Part shown: one piece after another, positions 50,649-59,545 of the stretch | How positions within the stretch are numbered: the first letter of the stretch is position 1 | Layout: each line of letters begins with the position of its first letter | Assembly: GCA_009772985.1 (NCBI GenBank) | Contig: WOUS01000003.1 | Location: forward strand, 186,001-250,000 | Direction of reading: 5' to 3' | From: Anaerolineaceae bacterium | Lineage (GTDB): Bacteria > Chloroflexota > Anaerolineae > Anaerolineales > Villigracilaceae | DNA: 64,000 nucleotides | Notes under the pieces: model-generated | What the model was told of the DNA's origin: nothing | Databases searched by the model: none | What the model saw: the letters and a program-made list of their open reading frames with translations, nothing else | Program-made: the position numbers and the translations under genes

Positions 50649-52298
50649 CTAAAACCCCTTCGCAACATACTCCCCCCAGACGCCGCGCAGGACGCCGCAG
50701 ATCTCGCCGAGCGTGACGTCGTTCTCGACCATCTCGACGAACAGCGGGACCAGGTTGTCGGTCCCGCGCGCCGCGGACTCGAGGCGCGCCAGCAGTTCCG
50801 CCGCCCGTCCCCGGTCACGCCTTTCCCGCAGCGCCTGCAACTTCGCCTTTTGCGCCGCTTCGATGGCCGGGTCCACTTTCAAGTGTTCTAGCGGGATGTC
50901 TTCCTGCGTGCGGAATTTGTTGACGCCCACCACCACCTGTTCGCCGGTCTCGACGGCGCGCGCCGTCTCGTAGGCCGACTGCTGAATCTGCTCCTGGATA
51001 TAGCCCTGCTCGATGGCGGCCAGCGCCCCGCCCAGGCTGTCCACCGCCTGGATGATCCCAACCACGCGGCGCTCGATCTCGTCGGTCAGGCCTTCGACGA
51101 AATAGGAACCGGCCAGCGGGTCAATCGTGTCGGCCGCGCCGGACTCGTGCGCGATGATCTGCTGGGTGCGCAGCGCCACACGGACCGACTTCTCGGTCGG
51201 CAGGCAGAGGGCTTCGTCCATGCCGTTGGTGTGCAGGGACTGTGTCCCGCCGAGGACGGCAGCCAGCGCCTGGAGTGTGACGCGCGCCGCGTTGTTCTCC
51301 GGCTGCTGGGCGGTGAGCGTGGAGCCGGCCGTCTGGGCGTGGAAACGCAGTTTGAGCGAGGCCGGTTTCTGTGCGCCGAAACGTTCGTTCATGATGCGCG
51401 CCCACAGGCGGCGGGCGGCGCGGAATTTGGCAACCTCCTCCAGCAGGTTGTTGTGCGCGGCGAAAAAGAAAGAGAGTTGCGGGGCAAAATCGTCCACGTG
51501 CAGGCCGGCGGCCAGCGCCGCCTCCACGTAGGCAATGGCGTTGACCAGCGTGAAAGCCAGTTCCTGCACGGCATCCGCTCCCGCCTCGCGGATGTGATAC
51601 CCGGAGATGCTGATGGTGTTCCAGTTCGGGATTTCGCGGGCGCAATATTGGAAAACGTCGGTCACCAGCCGCATGGACGGCGCGGCCGGGAAGATGTAGG
51701 TGCCGCGCGCCACGTATTCCTTCAGCACGTCGTTCTGGACGGTGCCGCGCAGGTTGGCAATTTCCACACCCTGGCGTTTCGCCGCCGCCACGTACATCGC
51801 CAGCAGGACCGCCGCCGGCGCGTTGATGGTCATGCTGGTCGAAACCTGGTCGAGCGGGAGGCCGTCGAACAGGCGCAGCATATCGTCGAGCGACGAAACG
51901 GACGCGCCCACCCGCCCCACCTCGCCCGCCGCCAGCGGATGGTCAGCGTCGTAGCCGATCTGCGTCGGCAGGTCGAACGCGACCGACAGCCCGGTCTGGC
52001 CGTTTTCGAGCAGGTAGCGGAAGCGGCGGTTGGTCTCCTCGGCGGTGGCGTAGCCGGCGTACTGGCGCATGGTCCACAGGCGGCCGCGGTACATCGTCGG
52101 GCGGATGCCGCGCGTGTAGGGATACTCGCCGGGCAGGCCGAGTTTTTCCGCGTAGGCAGGATCCGGGTCCGCGGGCAGCGCAACGTCCGGGACCTCGATC
52201 CCGGAGGAGGTGCGGAAGGAGTCCTTCCGTTCCGGGTATTTCCGGGGCTGCGCGCCCAGCGCGCCGTCAATCCAATTTTTCTGATCAGTCAGTGTCAT
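50649..52298 (-). CDS. Acyl-CoA (methylmalonyl-CoA-type) mutase large subunit
   Basis: 549 aa, the length of the B12-free catalytic subunit in two-subunit mutases. [62 protein letters not shown] and VNKFRTQED are diagnostic of the mutase TIM barrel that isomerises acyl-CoA esters using adenosylcobalamin. The small B12-binding subunit is not in this window. GAGG lies four bases before the ATG. Fragments related to its 3' end lie at 48843-49135. Exact acyl substrate is uncertain. Confidence 0.94.
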   Translation of the reverse strand: MTLTDQKNWIDGALGAQPRKYPERKDSFRTSSGIEVPDVALPADPDPAYAEKLGLPGEYPYTRGIRPTMYRGRLWTMRQYAGYATAEETNRRFRYLLENGQTGLSVAFDLPTQIGYDADHPLAAGEVGRVGASVSSLDDMLRLFDGLPLDQVSTSMTINAPAAVLLAMYVAAAKRQGVEIANLRGTVQNDVLKEYVARGTYIFPAAPSMRLVTDVFQYCAREIPNWNTISISGYHIREAGADAVQELAFTLVNAIAYVEAALAAGLHVDDFAPQLSFFFAAHNNLLEEVAKFRAARRLWARIMNERFGAQKPASLKLRFHAQTAGSTLTAQQPENNAARVTLQALAAVLGGTQSLHTNGMDEALCLPTEKSVRVALRTQQIIAHESGAADTIDPLAGSYFVEGLTDEIERRVVGIIQAVDSLGGALAAIEQGYIQEQIQQSAYETARAVETGEQVVVGVNKFRTQEDIPLEHLKVDPAIEAAQKAKLQALRERRDRGRAAELLARLESAARGTDNLVPLFVEMVENDVTLGEICGVLRGVWGEYVAKGF

Positions 52299-52343
52299 AA
52301 AACCTCGATGCCTTTATGCAAAGCCGCCCCGACTTGCTCCGAC

Positions 52344-52364
52344 GGCTGGATTGCAAATCCAGCC
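52344..52364. other. Perfect hairpin in the divergent mutase/antiporter gap
   Basis: GGCTGGATT (52344-52352) and AATCCAGCC (52356-52364) around GCA, in the 132-base gap between divergent genes. It could be an operator or a leader hairpin. Nothing else is seen in the gap. Confidence 0.5.
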
Positions 52365-52430
52365 GAAGCAATGTGGGCAATTGCAAAGCGCACCAACTTT
52401 AAGCGCGGGCGGCTATCAGAGGCTATCAGG

Positions 52431-53687
52431 ATGCTGACAAAAAAAACTATGATAAACTTCGTCATCGTGTCCCCCTTCCTGCAACTCGCCTTCCTGCTCG
52501 TCATCATCCTGCTGGCCGCCAAATTGGCCGGTTATGTCAGCATCCGCCTCGGCCAGCCATCGGTTCTTGGTGAACTGCTGGTTGGTATTCTGCTTGGCCC
52601 GTCGTTAATCAACCTGCTGCACTTGCCCATTCTGAGCAATGAAGCGTCAGGTGAGTTTATCCATCAACTCGGTGAAATTGGCGTCTTGTTGCTGATGTTC
52701 ATTGCCGGCCTGGAACTGCATTTCTCTGAAATGCGTCATAGCCTGCGGGTCTCGGCGCTGGCGGGGATCCTTGGGGTAATCTTTCCATTTGCGCTCGGCT
52801 GGGGAACGGGGCTGCTCTTCGGGCTTGACCAGACCGCGGCGATTTTCCTTGGCCTGACACTGGGCGCAACCAGCGTCAGTATTTCCGCCCAGACTTTAAT
52901 AGAATTGAATGTTTTGCGTTCGCGCGTGGGACTCAGTCTGCTCGGCGCGGCGGTGTTCGACGACATTCTGGTTATTTTGCTGCTCTCGATTTTCTTCGCC
53001 TTGTCCAGCGGCGCCGGGAGCGTGGCAGACATCGCGATTGTCTTCGGCAGAATGGCGCTGTTCTTTGCGCTGGCCGCCGCCTTTGGCCTGTGGGCCTTGC
53101 CGCGCCTGGTCAGGTGGGTGCGCGAACTGCCTGTCAGCCAGAACGTGCTGACGCTGGCAATCGTCACCTTGCTCGGCTATGCCCTCGCCGCCGAATTGAT
53201 TGGCGGCATGGCCGCCATCACCGGGGCGTTCCTGGCCGGTCTGATGTTCGCCCGCTCACCGGAGCGCGAGGCGCTGGAGCCGCGCATATCCGCGCTGGCC
53301 TACGGCTTCTTTGTCCCCATTTTTTTCGTCAGCATCGGGCTTTCAGTGGATATTGCCAGCATCAAAGCCGGTTTGGGACTGGCGGCAGTGGTCATCATTG
53401 TCGCCATTCTCGGCAAACTACTCGGCTCGGGACTGGGCGCAAAATGGGCGGGGTTCTCGTGGCGGGAGGCCTGGCAGTTGGGCGCCGGGATGGTCTCGCG
53501 CGGCGAGGTCGGGCTGATTGTCGCCAGCGTCGGCATGCAAGCCGGGCTGGTCAACGAGGCCGAATTCGCTGCCATCGTCGGAATGGTCATTGTCAGCACG
53601 CTGGTGACGCCGCCGGTATTGAGAGCTCTGTTCAAAGAGCCAAAGGTTCTAGAAATGAAGGATGAACCAAAGGAGAATATTGTATGA
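52431..53687 (+). CDS. CPA2-family monovalent cation/proton antiporter
   Basis: 418 aa with about 12 membrane helices. The conserved CPA2 segments are LGQPSVLGELLVGILLGPSL, GVLLLMFIAGLELH, TLGATSVSISAQTLIEL and AAVFDDILVILLL (the antiporter aspartate region). There is no RCK/TrkA-N domain; the protein ends after the last helix. The ATG at 52431 is chosen, with 52449 as an alternative; both have weak ribosome sites. It overlaps the PII-like gene by four bases, so that protein is likely its regulator. Confidence 0.92.
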   Translation: MLTKKTMINFVIVSPFLQLAFLLVIILLAAKLAGYVSIRLGQPSVLGELLVGILLGPSLINLLHLPILSNEASGEFIHQLGEIGVLLLMFIAGLELHFSEMRHSLRVSALAGILGVIFPFALGWGTGLLFGLDQTAAIFLGLTLGATSVSISAQTLIELNVLRSRVGLSLLGAAVFDDILVILLLSIFFALSSGAGSVADIAIVFGRMALFFALAAAFGLWALPRLVRWVRELPVSQNVLTLAIVTLLGYALAAELIGGMAAITGAFLAGLMFARSPEREALEPRISALAYGFFVPIFFVSIGLSVDIASIKAGLGLAAVVIIVAILGKLLGSGLGAKWAGFSWREAWQLGAGMVSRGEVGLIVASVGMQAGLVNEAEFAAIVGMVIVSTLVTPPVLRALFKEPKVLEMKDEPKENIV

Positions 53688-54046
53688 GTCTGATATTGTT
53701 CGTTCTCCATGACCCCGAATTGCTGGATGACTTACTCGCCGCCTGGCAGGATGCCGGTGTGAGCGGCGCGACGGTGCTTTTCAGCATCGGCATGGGGCGT
53801 ATTCGTCCGCGCGAAGGCCTGCGCGATGACATCCCCTTGATGCCGTCCGTGGAAGACTTCTATCCCGACCCCGAACATCTGAGCCGCACGATCTTCACGC
53901 TGGTGGATGACGAAACAATCGTGGATAAAGTTATCACAGCCACCGAGCGCGTGGTCGGCGACCTGAACCAGCCCGACCGCGGCCTGCTGATGGTCTTGCC
54001 GGTCTCGCGCTTCTACGGGCTGCGCAAGTACAGTCAGCCAAATTGA
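53684..54046 (+). CDS. PII-like regulatory protein of the antiporter
   Basis: A 120-aa ferredoxin-like fold of PII type: MSLILFVLHDPELLDDLLAAW, AGVSGATVLFSIGMG and LMVLPVSRFYGLRK. It is shorter than GlnB and lacks the classical T-loop Tyr. Its start overlaps the antiporter stop (ATGA). Such PII-like partners bind nucleotides and gate transporters; here the likely target is the CPA2 antiporter. About 180 bases of unassigned sequence follow. Confidence 0.82.
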   Translation: MSLILFVLHDPELLDDLLAAWQDAGVSGATVLFSIGMGRIRPREGLRDDIPLMPSVEDFYPDPEHLSRTIFTLVDDETIVDKVITATERVVGDLNQPDRGLLMVLPVSRFYGLRKYSQPN

Positions 54047-54225
54047 TTGTTCAGCAGTTGAATTGCCAGGAATCCTTTAAAAAGCGCGCTGCCGCATGGC
54101 GGATGGTGGCCGAGGATAAGATGGAAACAACATTACGTTTCATACAAGTCATGACTTGCATAGTACCTCCGTTAGGGAAATCATTGTTTTATAGTAACGA
54201 GAGTTTATCATTATGAATGTGTTTG

Positions 54226-55569
54226 TCAACCCACAGGCGCACCCTTCGTCCGCCCAACCCACGAAAGATCGTCGAACTCACCGAAGTGTTCTTTGAAGAT
54301 GCGGTAGTACATCAATTCTTCTTTCGAATTCAAACGGCTGCCATCCGGCAACCCGCGTTCGCGGGCAAAATCCGCACCGGTGATTTTCTCATCTGCATGG
54401 CGGGCCAGCATATCTTCCACACCCGCGCCCTGCCAGAACTTGGCCTTTGTGCGGTTGAGGATCGCATCCGGCAATGCGTCCGCCATCGCCTGGCGCAAAA
54501 TCCATTTTTCGATGCCCTGGCGCAGTTTGTATTGTGCTGGGATGCGTAAAGCATACTCCACCACTCCCGAATCCAAAAAGCCGACATGGGCGACCGTTCC
54601 AAAAGCATACGCACAGCGATCCACACGCTGCAAGGCGGTATTATGCAGGCGGTTGGTGATATCAACAAGTTCCGCCGGAAGTTGGTCGGGGTCGAGCGCT
54701 TTCAGATATTCGTAACCAGCGAACAATTCATCCCCGCCCTCGCCGGAAAATACCGCCGGGACGAAATCCGAGGCGCACTTGGCCACCAGGAAATTCATCA
54801 CACTCGACCTCACCAGCAGAGCATCGAAGGATTCGAGGTGGTAGATAACATCTGGCAAAACCCGTAAAATATCTTCCGGCCCAACGATAACTTCGTGATG
54901 AGCGGACTTTATGAAGTCCACCATTGCGCGGGCAAATTCCAGGTCCGGAGCGCCCGGCGATCCGACCGCAAAAGTATGGAAATTGCTCACATGCTTGCGC
55001 GCCAATGCTGCCAGCGTGCTCGAATCCAGTCCGCCGGAAAGCCACGCGCCCACCCGGCCATCGCCAATCCGTTTTTCGATGGCGGTTTCCAATCTTCGAC
55101 GAAGTTCGGCAGCAATGGTCTCTGGAGACTCGTCAAGTGGATCTTGTATGGCAATGCGCGCATACGTTTCCATTTTGAGGCCATCGTAACAATTCCCGGG
55201 AGGCATTTCATGGACATCACAAGTTGCCTCCAAAAGCCCCTTCACTTCCGAGGCGAAGCACAACTCGCCGTCATTGGTCCGGCCATAATAAAGAGGGGTG
55301 ACACCAAGCAGGTCTCTCTTTAGTTCAAATCCCGCAGCGGCGGCTTGAGCCTGCGCAAAATGCCCCTCACTGGCGCTGTCGCAGGCAAGGCCGCTTTTTT
55401 TCAAAGTCTCATGGGCTTGCTTTTGGATTCCGAGTCCGATGGCACCAAAGGTAAGGTTTCTTTCCTCAATCACATCCCTCCAGGCCCAGCCGCGATGAGA
55501 CATCTTATCCAACATGCGATCGACTAATTCGGATTTAGCGTGAGATGCAATTCCTGCAATGGCAGTCAT
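54226..55569 (-). CDS. Asparagine-synthetase-like protein without glutaminase Cys
   Basis: 447 aa. The start is MTAIAGIASHAK where AsnB reads MCGIAG, so the Cys nucleophile of the amidotransferase half is missing. The synthetase half is intact, with the PPi-loop SGGLDS (178-183) and FSGEGGDELFAGYEYL. Loss of Cys with a kept ATP site is the pattern of beta-lactam and carbapenam synthetases, which close amide rings by adenylation. The protein may therefore join or cyclise an amino-acid product. It is the last gene of a four-gene operon. Ammonia-dependent amidation is an alternative. Confidence 0.85.
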   Translation of the reverse strand: MTAIAGIASHAKSELVDRMLDKMSHRGWAWRDVIEERNLTFGAIGLGIQKQAHETLKKSGLACDSASEGHFAQAQAAAAGFELKRDLLGVTPLYYGRTNDGELCFASEVKGLLEATCDVHEMPPGNCYDGLKMETYARIAIQDPLDESPETIAAELRRRLETAIEKRIGDGRVGAWLSGGLDSSTLAALARKHVSNFHTFAVGSPGAPDLEFARAMVDFIKSAHHEVIVGPEDILRVLPDVIYHLESFDALLVRSSVMNFLVAKCASDFVPAVFSGEGGDELFAGYEYLKALDPDQLPAELVDITNRLHNTALQRVDRCAYAFGTVAHVGFLDSGVVEYALRIPAQYKLRQGIEKWILRQAMADALPDAILNRTKAKFWQGAGVEDMLARHADEKITGADFARERGLPDGSRLNSKEELMYYRIFKEHFGEFDDLSWVGRTKGAPVG

Positions 55570-55575
55570 AGAAAT

Positions 55576-56595
55576 TCATCCTTTCAAGTCTGGTTTTGGC
55601 AATCGTTGGGCTGCCAGGTTCACCAGCAGGCTGCCCAACTGCCCATACGATAGGCCTGCCAACTCAGCGCCAAGTGCCAGGCTGGTGTCCGGACTGAGAT
55701 CCGGGTTGGGATTAACATCCAGCACGTAAAAAACGCCATCTCTCAAGCGAATATCCATGCGGGCATAATCACGGCAAGCAGTTGCGCGGTAAGCCGATAT
55801 TGCAACGGTTTCCAGTTGATGTTGTTCCTCCATGCTCAACGGGGCGGGCAATTTCAGACCGATCATCTGATAATCGGACGAGCATGGGTCAAATTTCGAA
55901 TCATAAGTACATAACCGTCCGCTTGGCTCAGGAAAAGCGGAAAAATCCATTTCAGCCACCGGCAGGACATGCAATCGCCCATTGCCTATTACGCTGACGT
56001 GGAATTCGCGCCCGTCAATGAAATCTTCCACCAGCGCGGGCTGGTGGAATGTATCGAGAACATATTCCACGCGTTTCCGCAACTGGCCGGAATTATAGAC
56101 AACCGCATCGTGTGTGATGCCAAAACTACAGTGTTCAAAAATCGGCTTGACAATTGCCGGGAATTCATTCCAACCATCTGTGTAAATACTCTCGTGGATT
56201 TCCCAATGGGGTGTGGCGAGTTGCATCTCTACAAGGCGTTGCTTGACCTGATGTTTATCCTGACTGAGCGCCAGGGTTTTTGCATCAGCCCCGGTGAAAA
56301 CAAAGCCCAGATGCTCCAACTGGGCAGCCACTCGGTTAGCGCTGTGCGGCGCGCCCGGGATTTCCTCGCACCAGTTGAAAACGATATGCTCATCGGGGTT
56401 GTACTCATTGAGCACTTGAGCAAGAGTATCGCCTTCAACGCATACCAAGTCGGTTGGGTGTCCAATTTCCACCAACGCTTGGGATAATCGGTTCGCCAAA
56501 TCCAAAGCCTCGCTGATTGCATCGGGAGGCCAACAGCGATCCAGATTATGGACAATGAGAATAGGCAGATCAATTCGCCGATGTTGGGTGTCCAT
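55576..56595 (-). CDS. ATP-grasp ligase (D-Ala-D-Ala ligase-like)
   Basis: 339 aa with the three-domain ATP-grasp layout: N-terminal domain (LPILIVHNLDRCWPPDAIS), SANRVAAQLEHLGFVFTGAD, the ATP Lys region EFPAIVKPIFEHCSFGI, a Glu-rich ALVEDFIDGREFHVSVIGNG, and the metal motif YVLDVNPNPDLSPDTS. It would join a carboxylate to an amine with ATP, giving a peptide-like bond. It is six bases from the synthetase-like gene and 14 bases from the opine dehydrogenase gene. Confidence 0.9.
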   Translation of the reverse strand: MDTQHRRIDLPILIVHNLDRCWPPDAISEALDLANRLSQALVEIGHPTDLVCVEGDTLAQVLNEYNPDEHIVFNWCEEIPGAPHSANRVAAQLEHLGFVFTGADAKTLALSQDKHQVKQRLVEMQLATPHWEIHESIYTDGWNEFPAIVKPIFEHCSFGITHDAVVYNSGQLRKRVEYVLDTFHQPALVEDFIDGREFHVSVIGNGRLHVLPVAEMDFSAFPEPSGRLCTYDSKFDPCSSDYQMIGLKLPAPLSMEEQHQLETVAISAYRATACRDYARMDIRLRDGVFYVLDVNPNPDLSPDTSLALGAELAGLSYGQLGSLLVNLAAQRLPKPDLKG

Positions 56596-56609
56596 GTTCC
56601 TGCCAAGAT

Positions 56610-57716
56610 TTACTCAATAACACCTTCGTTCACATAATGCGTCAATTCACCGACGCTCAATTCGTTGATGCCCAGCTTCTCCAATGTCCGTCCCCGCCGC
56701 CAGTAGTCGGTGCGGTGGACGATGCACGCCAGCCGGATGATGGCATCCATGCCGCGCACCGAGACGCCGTAACGCTCGCCGAGCGAGGCCATTGGCACCA
56801 GGCTCATCGGGATATCCTCGAAAATATAACGGTGATTTAAAGTTGGCGGGGCTTTAATGCCGTAGTAACCAGGTTGGTTGTGGATGGCCTCGTGCAGGTC
56901 TTCGCCGGTAGTGTCGTAGGCCAGTTTCAGCCATTCCAGCGCGGTACGGCCACGGATGCCCAGCGACGAGGCAATGGTTACCCGTTCGCGGTCGAGCACC
57001 TCAAGCACCCGCGCCACAGAAGGGGTCACGCCATCAATATAGAACTGGTAATCACCATGCGTGGCCTCGATCCAGCCCGCGTTCAGCAATGTCAGGGCCG
57101 GGTGAAAAATTGCGCCCATATTGTTCAAACCGGTCTGCAGTACATTTCCGCCATCAATGAACTGCGGGTATGCCGGATTGACAGCATCCAGCACCTGCTG
57201 GGTACGCGTGGCAGGCAGGGCAGCCAAGGGCACGGCTTCCTTGATGCGAAAGATGCGCGCCTGGGTCGGACCGTCAGAACGGGAGGCATAGATAAATGTT
57301 TCCGCCTCGGCTACCGTCACATCCGCCTTGCAGCCGTTATCGCGGATGACTTTGGTGAACTCGATTGCGCCGCAGGTGCGACCGGGATGCAAAATGACAG
57401 TTTGGCCGTCTTTCAGGAATGGGGCCGCTTTCTGAGCAACATCTGCATGAGCCGAGGATGGAACGACAACCATGATGATGGCAGCCTCTTTCAAGGCCTC
57501 GCCCATGTCGGCAGTGACTTTGGCAAGTTTGCCAAAGCCGTGCGGACCACCTTCGCTGCTTTCCAGTTCGATGCCGCCGCGTTTCTTGATGACCGTCACG
57601 TGGTCTGCCGTGCGGTTGTACAAAGTGACCTTGAACCCCATCAAAGCCAGATGCGCGGCCATGGCCTTTCCGCCGTGTCCTGCGCCAATCACTGTATATT
57701 TCTCGGGTGTGGTCAT
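56610..57716 (-). CDS. Opine (octopine/nopaline-type) dehydrogenase
   Basis: 368 aa. A Rossmann domain opens with VIGAGHGGKAMAAHLALMG (GxGxxG 11-16). The catalytic octopine-dehydrogenase domain contains NGMGAIFHP-like NNMGAIFHPALTLLNAG and the HRYIFEDIPMSLVPMASLGE segment. The enzymes reductively join an amino acid and a keto acid, giving an N-(carboxyalkyl) amino acid. Its start overlaps the B12 mutase stop by four bases. In other bacteria such enzymes serve opine metallophores; no nicotianamine-synthase-like gene is seen here. Confidence 0.9.
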   Translation of the reverse strand: MTTPEKYTVIGAGHGGKAMAAHLALMGFKVTLYNRTADHVTVIKKRGGIELESSEGGPHGFGKLAKVTADMGEALKEAAIIMVVVPSSAHADVAQKAAPFLKDGQTVILHPGRTCGAIEFTKVIRDNGCKADVTVAEAETFIYASRSDGPTQARIFRIKEAVPLAALPATRTQQVLDAVNPAYPQFIDGGNVLQTGLNNMGAIFHPALTLLNAGWIEATHGDYQFYIDGVTPSVARVLEVLDRERVTIASSLGIRGRTALEWLKLAYDTTGEDLHEAIHNQPGYYGIKAPPTLNHRYIFEDIPMSLVPMASLGERYGVSVRGMDAIIRLACIVHRTDYWRRGRTLEKLGINELSVGELTHYVNEGVIE

Positions 57717-59359
57717 GGTAACTCCTTTCTTATCCTAGAGATACGTTCTTTTTCTGCCAATGGATGGCTATCCACATCAACAGTCAGGCATTTTCCACCA
57801 ACAACTTGCGTGCGGATAACGCCTCGCCCAAAAGGATTATTCTTCAAATGCGGCGCATCCAAAATGCCGTTTGTGACCGCTCTTGCCAGCGTTGCCGCAT
57901 CCAACAACGGGTCTTCCACGCCTGGGGCGGCAAGGTGGCGGATGGCATCCAGGGTTATCTGTGCCTCGGCGGCTAATTCCTGGCGGCGTTCCTGTATTTT
58001 GGGATCGGCAGTCATATCGGGTTGACCGCTCAACGCATTTTCAATGGCGCGGCGCGCCAGTTTGCAGGCTTCGATCACATCTTCCGCAGTTGCAGCGTGA
58101 TGCGCTTCCGTATGGCCAACAACGTGGATAATGTGCGGCTGGAGCGCCATTTGCAAGTACACACTGGCCGCGAGGTGAGCCCGCGCTGCCGCCGGATCGA
58201 GCGGATAACTCAGGAGGCCGGTGCGCGTCTGCTTCCAGATCCTGAAATCCGGGCCTGCCAGCGGCTCGATCAGGTCAACCACTGCCAGCATTTTCGCCAG
58301 ATCCATTGCATCCGAAAGCCCCGGCGGGCTGTTGAACATCAACTGGGCAATGTAATCCTGTACGCCAAAGGCGCGGGCATTATGGGCCGAGAGAACTGCC
58401 GAGACAACAAAGATCACATCCGGCGCATCGCGCATGCCCCAATGATGCGGCTCGTTCAGTTCGACCGGGATACCGCGTTCTCCATACCAGGCCATCACGC
58501 GCTGATGTTCACGGATGGAGCCTTCCAGATCCCACGGTCCGCGCCCGTCCATCTGATTGAACCAAAAGAGCGGAATGGCTGCCCAGGCAATGTTGATCGC
58601 TTCCACGTACATCTCCGCTAGGCGGATGAAATCATCCGTGCCTGAGTACGTCCGCATGAGCGGGAAATTGCCGCGCCGGCTGGCGGCATAGAGCGCGCGA
58701 TAATCCTCCACTGAGCGCACCGGCACGCCGCCCGCTCCTTTGCGGCGTGGGTCCTGCCGCTCGGAGTGGTAAAAGTTCTCCTGCGCATCCTGGTCAATGC
58801 CCAGCGAGATGACATCCAGCACCTGCGCCTCGGCGATCTTTTCTATCCCGGAAATGGTTGCTTCCATGGTCGGTAGGCCAAAATGGTGGCGGAGAATGGG
58901 AAATGGAGACTTCCAATGGATGCGCTCGACAGCCATTTGGGGAAAACCCTTCTCGCTTACACCCTCGGCAGGCTGCCCCTTGAGATAAGCGAGCACGGTC
59001 TCGACCGACTCACTGCCGTCGAAGACGCGCTCGAAGAACCCCAGCGCCCGCGCCCGCTCCGCCACTGGCGGCGTTCCGCCGAAGGCAAAGCGCACTCCCG
59101 CGGCATGCAGGTCCGCGGCCGCCTCGGCAAACTCGCCCAGCAGGCGCTCGCCTGTCTCGGGGGTCAAGCGATACGAGACGCCGACCAGGTCCGCCTGCTC
59201 GCGGCGGGCGGCCGCCAGCACATCTTCCACCGAAACCGCCGGGCCGAGGAAAACCGTCTGCCAGCCGGCGCTCTCTGCCAGGCGCAAGAAATTCATCACC
59301 CCGGCGACATGAACACATTCACCCAAAGCGGCAGCAATTACCACTCTTTTTGCAGTCAT
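57713..59359 (-). CDS. Fused B12-dependent glutamate-mutase-like enzyme
   Basis: 548 aa. Residues 1-130 look like a B12-binding domain, with AALGECVHVAGVMNFLRLAES giving H17-x-x-G20, though the Asp of DxHxxG is Cys. The rest (about 160-548) resembles the catalytic E chain of methylaspartate mutase: HEAIGIP-like HTEAHHAATAEDVIEACKLARRAI, then NGILDAPHLKNNPFGRG. In the known enzyme these are separate chains; here they are fused. GAAAGG precedes the ATG at 59359. It is the first gene of the operon and may make the amino acid used by the opine dehydrogenase. Confidence 0.75.
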   Translation of the reverse strand: MTAKRVVIAAALGECVHVAGVMNFLRLAESAGWQTVFLGPAVSVEDVLAAARREQADLVGVSYRLTPETGERLLGEFAEAAADLHAAGVRFAFGGTPPVAERARALGFFERVFDGSESVETVLAYLKGQPAEGVSEKGFPQMAVERIHWKSPFPILRHHFGLPTMEATISGIEKIAEAQVLDVISLGIDQDAQENFYHSERQDPRRKGAGGVPVRSVEDYRALYAASRRGNFPLMRTYSGTDDFIRLAEMYVEAINIAWAAIPLFWFNQMDGRGPWDLEGSIREHQRVMAWYGERGIPVELNEPHHWGMRDAPDVIFVVSAVLSAHNARAFGVQDYIAQLMFNSPPGLSDAMDLAKMLAVVDLIEPLAGPDFRIWKQTRTGLLSYPLDPAAARAHLAASVYLQMALQPHIIHVVGHTEAHHAATAEDVIEACKLARRAIENALSGQPDMTADPKIQERRQELAAEAQITLDAIRHLAAPGVEDPLLDAATLARAVTNGILDAPHLKNNPFGRGVIRTQVVGGKCLTVDVDSHPLAEKERISRIRKELP

Positions 59360-59471
59360 TTGCCTTTCCTGCCGTCTGAATAGCCCGATTTTTGAAGATT
59401 TCTTATACCATGAAAATTTTCTGGATAGATTAATTCCCGGCGGCCGGCGCACAAAACCGGACTTAAGTCAA

Positions 59472-59500
59472 TTGTCACGTTCCGGAGAAAGTGCTACACT
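59472..59500 (+). promoter_or_regulatory. Promoter of the zinc-ribbon membrane gene
   Basis: TTGTCA (59472-59477), a 17-base spacer and TACACT (59495-59500), about 45 bases before the ATG at 59546. Confidence 0.6.
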
Positions 59501-59545
59501 TATCCTGATCGGCACGTATATCACTTAGATTTTACGGAGGCGCAC

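Noticed and set aside
51147..52430. Long N-terminal extension of the antiporter frame antisense to the mutase gene
   Set aside because: The extension has no membrane helices and mirrors the mutase coding strand; the antiporter fold begins at 52431 or 52449.
59360..59545. Cobalamin riboswitch upstream of the B12 mutase operon
   Set aside because: The region is under 190 bases and I could not find a B12-box-like segment or a convincing fold.
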